Origin: an uncultured Bacteroides sp.
GTDB lineage: Bacteria > Bacteroidota > Bacteroidia > Bacteroidales > Bacteroidaceae
Assembly: GCA_900766195.1 (NCBI GenBank)
Contig: CAAFUN010000045.1
Location: forward strand, 14,049 to 78,048
Direction: 5' to 3'
DNA: 64,000 nt
Positions 35,153 through 44,959 of the stretch are shown here, one piece after another. Position 1 is the first letter of the stretch; every line of letters starts with the position of its first letter. The position numbers were made by a program, and so were the translations under genes. Under the pieces are notes generated by a model that did no database searches, was not told the origin of the DNA, and worked only from the letters and a program-made list of their open reading frames with translations.

Positions 35153-38100
35153 ATGGAAAATTGCAAGAACGATAAAGGTAATTTCAAATGGGTGCTACTC
35201 GTTTTTATGGGGCTACTCTTCTGCTTTCAGGTAACGGTATATGGGCAAAATATCACCTATAACTTTCCTGGGCAAACACTTCCTGAACGAATTGGCACAC
35301 TTATGAAAAACAGTAAACAAAGTATTTCTTTCGATGCACAGCAACTGCAAGGAATTAGAGTTTCTGCATTGAATGCACGGGAAATGCCTATCTCTCAAAT
35401 ATTAGCAACTAGTCTGAAATCAACAGGTTTTACATACAGACAAACAAACGGAGTATATGTGATCATCAAGGAAGAGGCTCGCTCGGAACAAAGACCTCTA
35501 CAAACAAAACCGAAACTTGAGGTTAAAGGACGAGTTATCGACAAACAAGATAAAAGCAGCCTTATCGGAGTGTCCATCAGAATAAAAGGAACTCAAATGG
35601 GAACTGTAACTGATGTTGATGGAAATTTCTCAATAAACATATCGGAAGGTGGTGTTCTTGAATTTTCTTATGTGGGCTATACAAGACAAGAATACAAAGT
35701 AACAGCTAATAGTAAAAACGTAATGATAGCTCTAGAAGCCGACAGTAAAACATTAGGTGAAGTTGTTGTTATGGCTAGGCGTAAATTGAACACTGAATCA
35801 GCTGTATTACAAGATCGTCAGAAATCAACAGCTGTTCAAGATGCTATTTCGGCGGCCCAGATAAGCAAAACCGGAAGTATCACTACCACGCAGGCTTTGC
35901 AAAAAGTAGCTGGAGTTACTATTACAGATGACAAGTATGTAGCCGTACGCGGTCTTGGAGATCGAAGTGTTATCGGACAGCTGAATGGTGTTCGCCTGGC
36001 ATCTTCCGATCCCGATCGTAGCACAATTCCTTTAGATCTGGTCCCTGCCTCTCTATTGGATAATATCACTGTTTATAAAACTGCAACACCAGATAAACCT
36101 GCCGATGCCTCAGCGGGCATAGTTGAACTGAAAACCAAATCAGTTCCCGATCAAATGACTATTGAAATTACAGCTCAAACAGGTTTTAATACTAACATTG
36201 GTCTTGGAGGAGACTATAATAGTTTTTGGAATAGCGATATGGGTGCTTTTGGAAAAAAGATAAATGATAAAAATTTGAGTTCCGATTTTAAGAATCTGGC
36301 AATACAATATCCTAAAGGACTCTCTGAGATGCAGGCTCTTATTGCCAACGGCAGTTATAGTAATGAGTCTAAAGCAGAAGTGAATAGAATCAATACTATT
36401 ATGCAAGGTTTTGATCCAGTCATGACCACCCGTTACAAAAAGGCCCCTCTGAATCAGCTCTATTCCGCAACGTTTGGAAACACTTACAAACTCTTTGGCG
36501 GAAAACACCAGCTTGGCGTCATACTTGGAGGAAACTACTATAGGCGAATAACAGATATTAATGAAGGAGATGTTACACAATATAGTATCTATCAGGGAGT
36601 GGTAACAGGTAATCCATCAATTTACAGTCACCGTCATATTCCCAATTATATTACTCCAAATAGTCTGTTTATGGGTAAATATCAGACATACAAAGAAAAC
36701 ACCGGGGTTGAAACACTCAATTATGGAACATTGGTCGGGCTGACCTATCAATTTAGCAAACGGCATGAAATTAGTGCGCAGTATGTAGGCAGTTGGGGTG
36801 GGGAGACCACTGCAACTAACATGCAGGGAGCATACGAGTACACTGCACTACCGGGTAGTGTGCACAGCACCATCAATTCACTTCGCCAAACTTACCGAGA
36901 CTTAAATACGTTTAATTTCCAAGGTGAGCATAAATTTTTGGAGAGTGAATATTCACCTCGATTAAGCTATAATCTTTCTACTTCTCGCTCAGGACAGAAT
37001 GATCCTGATTTTCGTTACACTTCTTTAGTTGATTATAAGCTGAAAGAAGGGGCATGGTATATGGATCCACTTGTTACCAATCAAAATCAACAGACAGAAT
37101 ATGTTTATACAGAGCATCTTTATGCATTAACTTCAGGCTATGTTAACGGATTCAGCTCATTTGGGACAATACAAGCTGAGCCTAATGGTAGGAGGTGGCG
37201 CAAACTGAGTGAAAAAAGTTATAATCACAAGGCAGATGTAACTTTCCCATTTCCGTTGTTTGGCAAAAAACAAGAATTCAAAACGGGATTCAATTACCTT
37301 TTCCGTAAACGGAATTTTTTAGAAAACATGTTATATTTACCTGGGTCAAATTTTAATAAAAACAACACTTTTACAGGTGATATTACTTTATTACATGTTG
37401 ATGGGAATCTTGATCGTATGGTCAGCTCTGAAATAATAGGAGTTAAAACACCGCTCGGATCTACCGGAGAAGGAGAAATACCTGTCGGAGGGTTTCTTTA
37501 CAATAGTAAAAAATCCCCAAATAATTATACCGGATTTTACGAAACATCTGCTTTTTATGGCATGCTGGATTTACAATTACCTTTAAATATTCGCTTAACA
37601 GGAGGAGTTCGTTTTGAAAAGACAAATATTCGCTCCAAAGTGGATACCAAAGATGTATATATAGACCCATCATTATCTGGTGTAGATGCTGAAGGCAACA
37701 TTCTTGGCAAGTCCTTTGATAATCCTAATTCGGTTTATGAAACTTCCTATAAGCCATATTATTCTCTAAATGCTACTTATGTATTTAAGGAAAACATGAA
37801 CTTCAGGTTGGCGTATAATAATACCCTGGCGCGTCCCGAATTGCGTGAAATTACTAATGTTTTTGAGTTTGATCCTTATCAGATGGGCTTGGTCATAGGA
37901 AATCCTAATTTGAAAAACCAAGAAACGAAGAACCTTGATTTCCGCTGGGAGTGGTTTCCATCTCCGGGAGAAGTTTTTGCCGTATCTGTCTTTGGGAAAA
38001 GAATACAAAACCAGTTGGTTAAAGTGTTTAGTCTGAAAACAGACGGACTGGCTGCAACTTATCCTGAATTTCCCATGATACAATTCCAAAACGATAAAAA

Positions 38101-38638
38101 TACGGGTAAAGTGTGGGGTATGGAATTAGAGGCTGTTAAAGATATTGGAAAATTTTGGGGGCAAAAACAAACTTTCTTTCTAGGGTTTAACTTATTGTTA
38201 GCGCAAAGCGAAATAAAGAAATCGGAGGAGCGTCTGGCTGCTAATCGTTTTATTGATCGGCATGCACCCAAAAACAGCCCGTTGTTTGAACAGGCTCCTT
38301 ACTCTATTAATACCTGGTTTAATTATAGCAACAAAAACATTGGGACAGATTTGACTGCTACTTTTAATATGGTGGGAGAACGTCTGGTTCAAATCAATTT
38401 GACTGGTGAACCGGATCTGTATACCCAACCGGTACCAACGCTTGACTTTGTTTTTAGCCAGCGGATTGCGAAAGGTTTATTATTTAAAGGATATGCCAAA
38501 AATATTTTAAATCCTTCGGTTAAGACAGTTTATGCTAATCCCAGCACAGGAGGAAAATGGCACGGGAATGAATACCTCAATCGTAGTTATAAGCGAGGAT
38601 GTGAAATTATGTTTGGATTAACTTATAATTTATTTTAA
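35153..38638 (+). CDS. TonB-dependent outer membrane receptor with STN signalling domain
   Basis: A 1161-residue receptor. Signal peptide 1-31; STN domain about 33-105 (YNFPGQTLPERIGTLMKNSK through GVYVIIKEE), which contacts FecR-type anti-sigma factors; carboxypeptidase-like regulatory domain about 122-195 (VKGRVIDKQDKSSLIGVSI); plug about 220-330 (QALQKVAGVTITDDKYVAVRGLGDRSV); and a large barrel to the C-terminal Phe. It lacks the SusC hallmarks and has no SusD partner. With FecR upstream and the divergent ECF sigma it forms a complete surface-signalling circuit. The ligand is unknown; the lipoproteins that follow two bases later are likely binding partners. Confidence 0.93.
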   Translation: MENCKNDKGNFKWVLLVFMGLLFCFQVTVYGQNITYNFPGQTLPERIGTLMKNSKQSISFDAQQLQGIRVSALNAREMPISQILATSLKSTGFTYRQTNGVYVIIKEEARSEQRPLQTKPKLEVKGRVIDKQDKSSLIGVSIRIKGTQMGTVTDVDGNFSINISEGGVLEFSYVGYTRQEYKVTANSKNVMIALEADSKTLGEVVVMARRKLNTESAVLQDRQKSTAVQDAISAAQISKTGSITTTQALQKVAGVTITDDKYVAVRGLGDRSVIGQLNGVRLASSDPDRSTIPLDLVPASLLDNITVYKTATPDKPADASAGIVELKTKSVPDQMTIEITAQTGFNTNIGLGGDYNSFWNSDMGAFGKKINDKNLSSDFKNLAIQYPKGLSEMQALIANGSYSNESKAEVNRINTIMQGFDPVMTTRYKKAPLNQLYSATFGNTYKLFGGKHQLGVILGGNYYRRITDINEGDVTQYSIYQGVVTGNPSIYSHRHIPNYITPNSLFMGKYQTYKENTGVETLNYGTLVGLTYQFSKRHEISAQYVGSWGGETTATNMQGAYEYTALPGSVHSTINSLRQTYRDLNTFNFQGEHKFLESEYSPRLSYNLSTSRSGQNDPDFRYTSLVDYKLKEGAWYMDPLVTNQNQQTEYVYTEHLYALTSGYVNGFSSFGTIQAEPNGRRWRKLSEKSYNHKADVTFPFPLFGKKQEFKTGFNYLFRKRNFLENMLYLPGSNFNKNNTFTGDITLLHVDGNLDRMVSSEIIGVKTPLGSTGEGEIPVGGFLYNSKKSPNNYTGFYETSAFYGMLDLQLPLNIRLTGGVRFEKTNIRSKVDTKDVYIDPSLSGVDAEGNILGKSFDNPNSVYETSYKPYYSLNATYVFKENMNFRLAYNNTLARPELREITNVFEFDPYQMGLVIGNPNLKNQETKNLDFRWEWFPSPGEVFAVSVFGKRIQNQLVKVFSLKTDGLAATYPEFPMIQFQNDKNTGKVWGMELEAVKDIGKFWGQKQTFFLGFNLLLAQSEIKKSEERLAANRFIDRHAPKNSPLFEQAPYSINTWFNYSNKNIGTDLTATFNMVGERLVQINLTGEPDLYTQPVPTLDFVFSQRIAKGLLFKGYAKNILNPSVKTVYANPSTGGKWHGNEYLNRSYKRGCEIMFGLTYNLF

Positions 38639-38640
38639 TT

Positions 38641-40395
38641 ATGGAATCAGTATTAGTGAATATGAAAAGGTATTCTCTCTACTTTATTGTCTTTGTTTTC
38701 TCGTTAATGAGCTTCTTACTATCTGGATGCAATGACGACAAGCTTGACAATATAGCTGATAATCGCTTTGTAACAGAAGCAATGAAAAACTCTACTATAC
38801 GAGTTGTTAATCTAAGAGGTTTAAATCAAGTAATAGCCAATGGAGATTCAATAACAAATTTCGTTTTGCGAAATCCTGAAGGTCAGGATGCTTACAAGTA
38901 TCCAGGAACAAAGTATTTTCCGAAGAACGGGAAATTAGGTAAGCTTTGGTACATCCCACAAAATCTGTTTAATGCTCAGGGAAAAGTGAAAATGAAAATG
39001 GAAATGTATTCATACGCCACATTTATATCAGGTCCTATTGAAACTGAATTTAAAGAAACAGATACACCTCTAGATTATTATCTCTTACAAGGACCTAGTT
39101 GGACATCAGGTCAACCTGATATAGTGAAAGTCCCTCGGGATATAAGTCCTTCTTTCAAGCAAGATCATTTTAAAATACGTTTATTGAACTTGAGTGCAAA
39201 ATCTACTTCCAATTATTCGGGGATGGAAGATTTAATTGGACCAATGCGACTTACATGGGCCGATGGAACCCTTGTCAGTGAAAAAATAGACAATATAGCA
39301 CCTGGCGAATGTTCGGAATATATTGAAGTTCCCTATGGAACTTATCAATTTAAGGTACTCACAACTGATGGAAGGCAAGTTCCTGGGCAAGAACCATTAT
39401 TCGTCAATTCATTTTATTTACTTAATCCCCAAACTTCAACGATAGTCACTTCAGATAATTCAAGTGTTTGGGCAGATACGCATTTGACGTATGCCTGCAT
39501 TAAAAATTTTGTACCTGGGGGTATCTATACCATTGTAGTGTCATCTCAGGTTTTCAAATATCCTTCTCCCGGTTCGTCGGAAGACCTTGAAGAGTATCAG
39601 AACGGTTTTGAGATTATCCCCGATATTGAAGAATCACCTAATATGAGCTATGCGCGTCTTCAAATTGTCAATGCATTGCCTAAGGATGGAACGATTGGAT
39701 TGAAATTGAATGGGAAAGAGCTTATTAATTCACATATCAAATATGGAGATTATTCTGATTATTCTCCAGTTGTGAAAGGCTTTTATACATTGAGTGTAAC
39801 TGATGCTACGGGAGGAACTATTGCCGAAACAAATATCAAAGTAGATGCAGGAAGCAATTACTCAGCATGGATATACCAAACTGAAGAAGGTAAAGCTGTA
39901 GTAGCTGTAGTTAGTAACGACTTGTCTGGATCTTCTCATATTGATAATAATGGTCAGGATGATACATATAACCGACACAATGAAGAATTATATCTAAAAA
40001 TGAGATTTTTCAATTTTACTGCAGATTTTAAAAACCTGACTTTTACAACCGATAATGGGCAACCTTTTAGAAGTTTATATTCGTACTCTGAGAGATCTGT
40101 GCAGCAACTAACTCCGGGCACTATATCGTCAGTGTCTCCTTATGTATGGATGAATCTTAATATATTAGACACCTATAAAATAATGGCTTACCGCTCGACG
40201 CCCTCAACAATTCCGGGGACGTGGGCTGATGAAATTCCTGTCATTACAGGGACTGATTTTATTTTGCGTCCTGAATTGTATACCCGAGGAACACCTTTCT
40301 CTGATGCGGGAGTTTATAGTGTCGCTTTGATAGGAAGAACTACTTCTGAAGGGAATTATAAACCGAAAATGATAATAGTTAAACATACTAAATAA
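38641..40395 (+). CDS. DUF4397-domain surface lipoprotein
   Basis: A 584-residue lipoprotein starting two bases after the receptor stop. The lipobox is LLSGC followed by NDDK, an acidic stretch of the kind that directs Bacteroides lipoproteins to the cell surface. A segment at about 340-430 (ARLQIVNALPKDGTIGLKLNG through VDAGSNYSAWIY) matches the uncharacterised domain DUF4397, a beta-sandwich often found in envelope proteins. Other parts have similar strand patterns but are not recognisable. The likely start is 38641 or the ATG at 38662. It may cap the receptor, as SusD does for SusC, but has no SusD resemblance. Confidence 0.75.
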   Translation: MESVLVNMKRYSLYFIVFVFSLMSFLLSGCNDDKLDNIADNRFVTEAMKNSTIRVVNLRGLNQVIANGDSITNFVLRNPEGQDAYKYPGTKYFPKNGKLGKLWYIPQNLFNAQGKVKMKMEMYSYATFISGPIETEFKETDTPLDYYLLQGPSWTSGQPDIVKVPRDISPSFKQDHFKIRLLNLSAKSTSNYSGMEDLIGPMRLTWADGTLVSEKIDNIAPGECSEYIEVPYGTYQFKVLTTDGRQVPGQEPLFVNSFYLLNPQTSTIVTSDNSSVWADTHLTYACIKNFVPGGIYTIVVSSQVFKYPSPGSSEDLEEYQNGFEIIPDIEESPNMSYARLQIVNALPKDGTIGLKLNGKELINSHIKYGDYSDYSPVVKGFYTLSVTDATGGTIAETNIKVDAGSNYSAWIYQTEEGKAVVAVVSNDLSGSSHIDNNGQDDTYNRHNEELYLKMRFFNFTADFKNLTFTTDNGQPFRSLYSYSERSVQQLTPGTISSVSPYVWMNLNILDTYKIMAYRSTPSTIPGTWADEIPVITGTDFILRPELYTRGTPFSDAGVYSVALIGRTTSEGNYKPKMIIVKHTK

Positions 40396-40396
40396 T

Positions 40397-41614
40397 ATGA
40401 GCTTAAAAAATTATATAAAAAGTATAGGAATCGGGCTAATCACTTTATCATGCCTTTTCTTTGTGTCCTGTACAGAAGTAGATTATACTGAAATAGATCA
40501 ACCTGCTTATCTAAGAGTCTTTAACAATTTAAATTATGAGGTGAAACTTGCAAACCGATTAGAAAAACCTCCCTTTTTGACTATGTTAATTGATCCTGTG
40601 TTCAATGCGGAAGGTATTCCGGTAAGTGCAGCCATTGTTGGTGATTTCCTTGATTCTCGCGACAAATATGCAGCACCTTTTCCAACACATAGCGCAGGTA
40701 GTACCTCTAAAAAAAATCCGGAATATCCGGGTAAAGAAAATGTATTGGTTGGTCCAATTCTAAATGGATTTGACTTGTCAAGCTGGGCACAAGTACCTTC
40801 TGGCGAACATCGCATCGTGTTTATGTATCGTCCGATTAACGAAATTCCTTTCTTTGCTTTAGAGCCCAAGCTAAAAAAAGAAATAGCTGTTGACGAAGTG
40901 ATTAATTTGAAAGTTCATGAAGTTTACACACTGCATGTACTTCAGAAAAATTTTGTAACAAAGGAAAATGGAATTATTCTGCGTGAAGAAAATTTTCAAA
41001 AGTTGCCACTATCCGATTCTTTAGTATATGTTAATTTTTATAATATGAGTGCTAAAGGATTTGTAGATAGTGATGATAAGTCTAAAGAAGAAAATAGAGA
41101 TTATAATACACTCTCTTATGGTATAGAAGATGTGATGGATGTTTATTTATCACTTTATTCAAAACGAATAGATAATGGATATCCTGAATATGATAAAAAA
41201 AATGCAATTCCGGGATTTTATGCGCAATACCTGACAACAGTTATTAGAGACACTGAAAATAAAGAGGTGCATCCTTATGCTAGCTTTCCTCTTTTTGCCG
41301 GATTTGTAAATGACAAGATCAAAACAGAAATGGTTCAAATAATAGGATTAACTGCTCCTGCATTACAATATTTAGAGCCGGCTATAGGAGGAAACTCCAA
41401 TCCCCCAAAACAGAGTGCTAATCTGTCATTTTATGCAGATGGTCGTACTGCAATAGGCAATATCCGGACAGCAACTTTCCCTAATATGATAATAAATACA
41501 CATTCAGGCATCTATAATCCCCGTTCGTTTGCCTCTGTCAATACAATAGAAATAGTTAACGGGAGGGCTTATTTAACAACAATTCAAAGAAAATATCCTC
41601 TACCGATTTACTAA
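40397..41614 (+). CDS. Surface lipoprotein of unknown function
   Basis: A 405-residue lipoprotein whose ATG comes one base after the previous stop. The lipobox is LFFVSC followed by TEVDYTE, again acidic. Segments such as QPAYLRVFNNLNYEVKL and VPSGEHRIVFMYRP recall the DUF4397 fold of the previous protein, so the two may be distant paralogues, but I cannot assign a domain with confidence. Operon position points to a shared complex with the receptor and the fasciclin lipoproteins. Confidence 0.7.
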   Translation: MSLKNYIKSIGIGLITLSCLFFVSCTEVDYTEIDQPAYLRVFNNLNYEVKLANRLEKPPFLTMLIDPVFNAEGIPVSAAIVGDFLDSRDKYAAPFPTHSAGSTSKKNPEYPGKENVLVGPILNGFDLSSWAQVPSGEHRIVFMYRPINEIPFFALEPKLKKEIAVDEVINLKVHEVYTLHVLQKNFVTKENGIILREENFQKLPLSDSLVYVNFYNMSAKGFVDSDDKSKEENRDYNTLSYGIEDVMDVYLSLYSKRIDNGYPEYDKKNAIPGFYAQYLTTVIRDTENKEVHPYASFPLFAGFVNDKIKTEMVQIIGLTAPALQYLEPAIGGNSNPPKQSANLSFYADGRTAIGNIRTATFPNMIINTHSGIYNPRSFASVNTIEIVNGRAYLTTIQRKYPLPIY

Positions 41615-41634
41615 TTAATTATAAATATAATACA

Positions 41635-42657
41635 ATGGATATAATGAACAAATATTATATATATGCCTTTGGGCTACTATCTCTTTTATTTTCCACATCT
41701 TGTTCACATGAGGATATTTTGGAATATGAAGAAAATACTGAAACTCGAAAAGTAGGTGAATACATCAAAAATAATTTTGACTTAACATTGTTCTACACAG
41801 CCATGAAAAAAACAGGACTTGTAGAAGAGTTAAGTTCTAATGAAATTGTCACTGCTTTTGTTCCTAATAATAAAGCATTCAACTCCATTGGGATTTATCG
41901 GGATTCGGATTTTGATAAATTAAATCAGGATAGTTTAAAAACAATGCTTTCGTATTGTATATTCCCTTTCGCAATTTGGAGAGCTGATGTGCCATTAAAG
42001 TCTGTTGATACAGAATATAAGAATAAAGCAGGAAAAGAGGTGTTTATCAGTATTGATAACTACACTAAATCAAAAATGTACATTAACGGAGTTACAATTT
42101 CTTATTCGGACATCAAATGTTCAAATGGGGTACTACATATCATTAATGCAATGCTTAAATATGATAATATTGATATGCAGGAGTTTCTATCTAAACATAA
42201 AGAATATACATGTTTTGTAGCTGCTTTGAAGAAGTTTGGCTATTGGGATAAGCTCAAAGAAGAGGGACCATGGACTTTGGTTGCTCCGGACAACGACGCT
42301 TTTAATGCAACAGGACTCACAGTTTCGGATATTGAAAATTTAGATCCATCTAAGTACAGAGCACGATTATTCGGAGGTTATCTATTTAAAACACGTTTAT
42401 TTATGTCAGACCTGCAAGTGTTTGATGGAACTTCTTCAAGCACGCTAGTCCCGATTGAGAATGATGAAATTGCCAGTACGGGATTGTACGGAGATAATCT
42501 TTTGATATTTAAGCGGTTGAAGGAAAGTCGTTATTCAAAGAGTATTACCCTTTCTCCTCCGTACCGTATAAATTATTTAATTAACAATGGAGTTGTACAC
42601 AGAACATCTACACTATTGTTTCAACCAGATGAAGCCTTACTGACTACCAACCCCTAA
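41635..42657 (+). CDS. Fasciclin-domain lipoprotein 1
   Basis: A 340-residue lipoprotein (lipobox FSTSC, then SHEDILEYEE). Two fasciclin (FAS1) domains can be read, about 45-180 and 186-335. FAS1 marks include DLTLFYTAMKKTGLVEEL, VTAFVPNNKAFNSIG and NGVLHIINAML in the first, and WTLVAPDNDAFNATG and NGVVHRTSTLL in the second. FAS1 domains mediate adhesion and protein-protein contacts. An in-frame ATG at 41644 is an alternative start. It is the first of three such genes in a row. Confidence 0.85.
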   Translation: MDIMNKYYIYAFGLLSLLFSTSCSHEDILEYEENTETRKVGEYIKNNFDLTLFYTAMKKTGLVEELSSNEIVTAFVPNNKAFNSIGIYRDSDFDKLNQDSLKTMLSYCIFPFAIWRADVPLKSVDTEYKNKAGKEVFISIDNYTKSKMYINGVTISYSDIKCSNGVLHIINAMLKYDNIDMQEFLSKHKEYTCFVAALKKFGYWDKLKEEGPWTLVAPDNDAFNATGLTVSDIENLDPSKYRARLFGGYLFKTRLFMSDLQVFDGTSSSTLVPIENDEIASTGLYGDNLLIFKRLKESRYSKSITLSPPYRINYLINNGVVHRTSTLLFQPDEALLTTNP

Positions 42658-42690
42658 TTTATATAAGTATATCAAACAAAATGTAATGAA

Positions 42691-43941
42691 ATGAAAAAGT
42701 ATCCATATTTAATTATTTACTATATCTGTTTTTTAATACTTGCTTCTTGCACTCAAGATGAATTTGAACCCGACCCTATAGGTGAGAAAGTTCCTTTTGA
42801 AGAGATTAAAAAAAATACGCTTGAAGATGCATTACAAAAATCAGGAAACGATTTGTTTTTGACTGCATTGAAAAATAGCAATATACCAAGTTTGTTATCA
42901 GATTGGGGGAAAGAGCCTCTTACTCTTTTAGTTCCTTCAGATAATGCTTTTAAATCGGCTGGTTATACTAAAGATAAAATAGCATTGATGAGTGCACAAG
43001 ATCTTGATACATTGTTGTTGTATCATATACTCCAAGGGCAATTAGATACAACTGTTGTTAAAAAAACGGCAGGGAGTGTTCAGCTCTCATCAAAATTAAA
43101 TACCACTGTGACATTCAGAGAAAGTCCGACTTTGTATACTTATGGACATAATGTTGCCATCTCAAATAATAATTTAATTATTGATGGGAAAAACCGCTCA
43201 GCCTATCATGTTGAAAAGACAAAAGGTCCTGATTTAATTTTTATCAATAATTTATTAATAAGACCGACAGAGGATATTTGGAAAACATTAAAAAGATATC
43301 CTGACCTCTCAATCTTTATGGAATTGTTACAATTACAAGATTATGCTTATAATAATATTCCCACATGGTGGGGAGGCATTTCGTCTTGGCCTGAGGCAAC
43401 AGCTATAAATTATCTCTCTATAGTAAGTAATACAAATCAAAATACCATCCCTTACCAAAGTATATTTGCACCTACAAATGAAGCTTTTATTAAGGCCGGA
43501 TATTCAACGGCCGAAGACTTTCTAAAGCTAAATGATTTGAATAAACGTGATAAAATAGGTACTTTTATGTATTACCGGTATGGTGCCGTGTATGATTTTC
43601 AACCCTTTTTAAAGTCCGACTCTATTATTTCTTACCATTCTTTGTGGGGAAGAAGGTATTTTCCAACAGACACTAGGCCCAATCCAATTGTCTTTTTTTC
43701 GAATGATTTAAAAGATGAAATACTTAGCAATTATATAATAAATACTCGTTATGACAGTGATTCTAAACCTCCTATAAAATGTCCATTCAAGTTCTCCAAA
43801 ACTAGCGATGGACAAGTTCAGATCAAACTCAAAGATGCCAAAGAGGGCACTGAGGCAGCTACCGTTGTTGAATCGGATATCATGACTCTGAATGGTCCCA
43901 TTCATATCGTAGACAGGCTCTTTATTCCTAAAGGTTTTTAA
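42691..43941 (+). CDS. Fasciclin-domain lipoprotein 2
   Basis: A 416-residue lipoprotein (lipobox LILASC, then TQDEFEPD). Two FAS1 domains: about 45-195 (DLFLTALKNSNIPSLL, LTLLVPSDNAFKSAG, DLIFINNLLIRP) and about 200-412 (SIFMELLQLQDYAYN, SIFAPTNEAFIKAG, NGPIHIVDRLFIP). The second domain carries a long insertion between its first and second motifs. Length and inserts differ from the neighbouring fasciclin proteins, so the three are diverged and not recent copies. Confidence 0.85.
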   Translation: MKKYPYLIIYYICFLILASCTQDEFEPDPIGEKVPFEEIKKNTLEDALQKSGNDLFLTALKNSNIPSLLSDWGKEPLTLLVPSDNAFKSAGYTKDKIALMSAQDLDTLLLYHILQGQLDTTVVKKTAGSVQLSSKLNTTVTFRESPTLYTYGHNVAISNNNLIIDGKNRSAYHVEKTKGPDLIFINNLLIRPTEDIWKTLKRYPDLSIFMELLQLQDYAYNNIPTWWGGISSWPEATAINYLSIVSNTNQNTIPYQSIFAPTNEAFIKAGYSTAEDFLKLNDLNKRDKIGTFMYYRYGAVYDFQPFLKSDSIISYHSLWGRRYFPTDTRPNPIVFFSNDLKDEILSNYIINTRYDSDSKPPIKCPFKFSKTSDGQVQIKLKDAKEGTEAATVVESDIMTLNGPIHIVDRLFIPKGF

Positions 43942-43959
43942 TCTCTAAAAAGAAATAAA

Positions 43960-44949
43960 ATGATACAGCTAAGGCCCATATTTTTATGCATTATTTTCTC
44001 GTTGTGCTTGTTTACTGCTTGCGACGATGAGGAAAGTACCTATACTAATGATGCAAATTTAATCAGCATGATTGTAGCTGACAATGCGAATCTATCTCAA
44101 TTAAATACATCTCTGGCACGTACAGAAATCAAGAATCTGTTGCTTGAAGCAGGTCCTTATACCTTATTAGCGCCATCGGACGATGCTTTCAAGTTGGTTG
44201 GAACAGATCCATCAACCGCAGGAAAATCAAAGTTGACAAAAACCATCTCTTATCATGTGTTAGACGGTATTTATGAACTGGACAAGCTACCCTTCCTGTT
44301 CAATCAGCAGATTCGTTCGAGAGATGGCGGTAAGCTCTTTGTCACCAGATGGGTGCGAAATCAGGATACAATCACAACTATCAATGGTGCGCCTGTCAGC
44401 ACCTATAAGATGCATGCATCAAATGGTAATATCCAGATCATTAACCGCTTGCTCGAGCCTTACCAGTTCGATTATCTGAGCGATGCCATCAGTAACGAAG
44501 CAGATCTGACTTTGTTTAATCAAGCACTGCAGAAAACGGATCTATTGAAACTGTTAGCCCATGAAGGAGCCTACACGGTTTATGCCCCTAGTAACACAGC
44601 AATGATCTCCTACGGGCTCTCTAGTGTAGAGCTTATCAACGAAAAAAGCAAAGAAGAACTTGAGAAACTGTTACGCTATCATATCGTGCCCGACCGTCGC
44701 TTTGTGTATGATTATATTTTGACTACACCCAGCGATCCGAATACATTTGATGACTTGTTTACTACCGAGACTATGATTGACGGGGATAATGTGACTGTTA
44801 CCTTGGTTCCCAATTACAGTATACCCGGTACATTTACGGGCATTACATTACAGGGAACATACAATACAAACGCTGTCAATCTGACACGAGAAAACATTCT
44901 GACTGGTAATGGTGTGCTCCATATTATAGACAATGTATTATTAAACTAA
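43960..44949 (+). CDS. Fasciclin-domain lipoprotein 3
   Basis: A 329-residue lipoprotein (lipobox LFTAC, then DDEES). Two FAS1 domains: about 35-168 (LSQLNTSLARTEIKNLL, YTLLAPSDDAFKLVG, NGNIQIINRLLEP) and about 175-329 (DLTLFNQALQKTDLLKLL, YTVYAPSNTAMISYG, NGVLHIIDNVLLN). It is the most canonical of the three. It ends 10 bases before the barrel protein gene, so the two are surely co-transcribed. Confidence 0.88.
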   Translation: MIQLRPIFLCIIFSLCLFTACDDEESTYTNDANLISMIVADNANLSQLNTSLARTEIKNLLLEAGPYTLLAPSDDAFKLVGTDPSTAGKSKLTKTISYHVLDGIYELDKLPFLFNQQIRSRDGGKLFVTRWVRNQDTITTINGAPVSTYKMHASNGNIQIINRLLEPYQFDYLSDAISNEADLTLFNQALQKTDLLKLLAHEGAYTVYAPSNTAMISYGLSSVELINEKSKEELEKLLRYHIVPDRRFVYDYILTTPSDPNTFDDLFTTETMIDGDNVTVTLVPNYSIPGTFTGITLQGTYNTNAVNLTRENILTGNGVLHIIDNVLLN

Positions 44950-44959
44950 AAAGACGACA

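Noticed and set aside
35153..38638. SusC assignment for the receptor of the fasciclin operon
   Set aside because: The plug lacks the SusC hallmark and no SusD follows; it fits the general STN-type TonB receptor group better.
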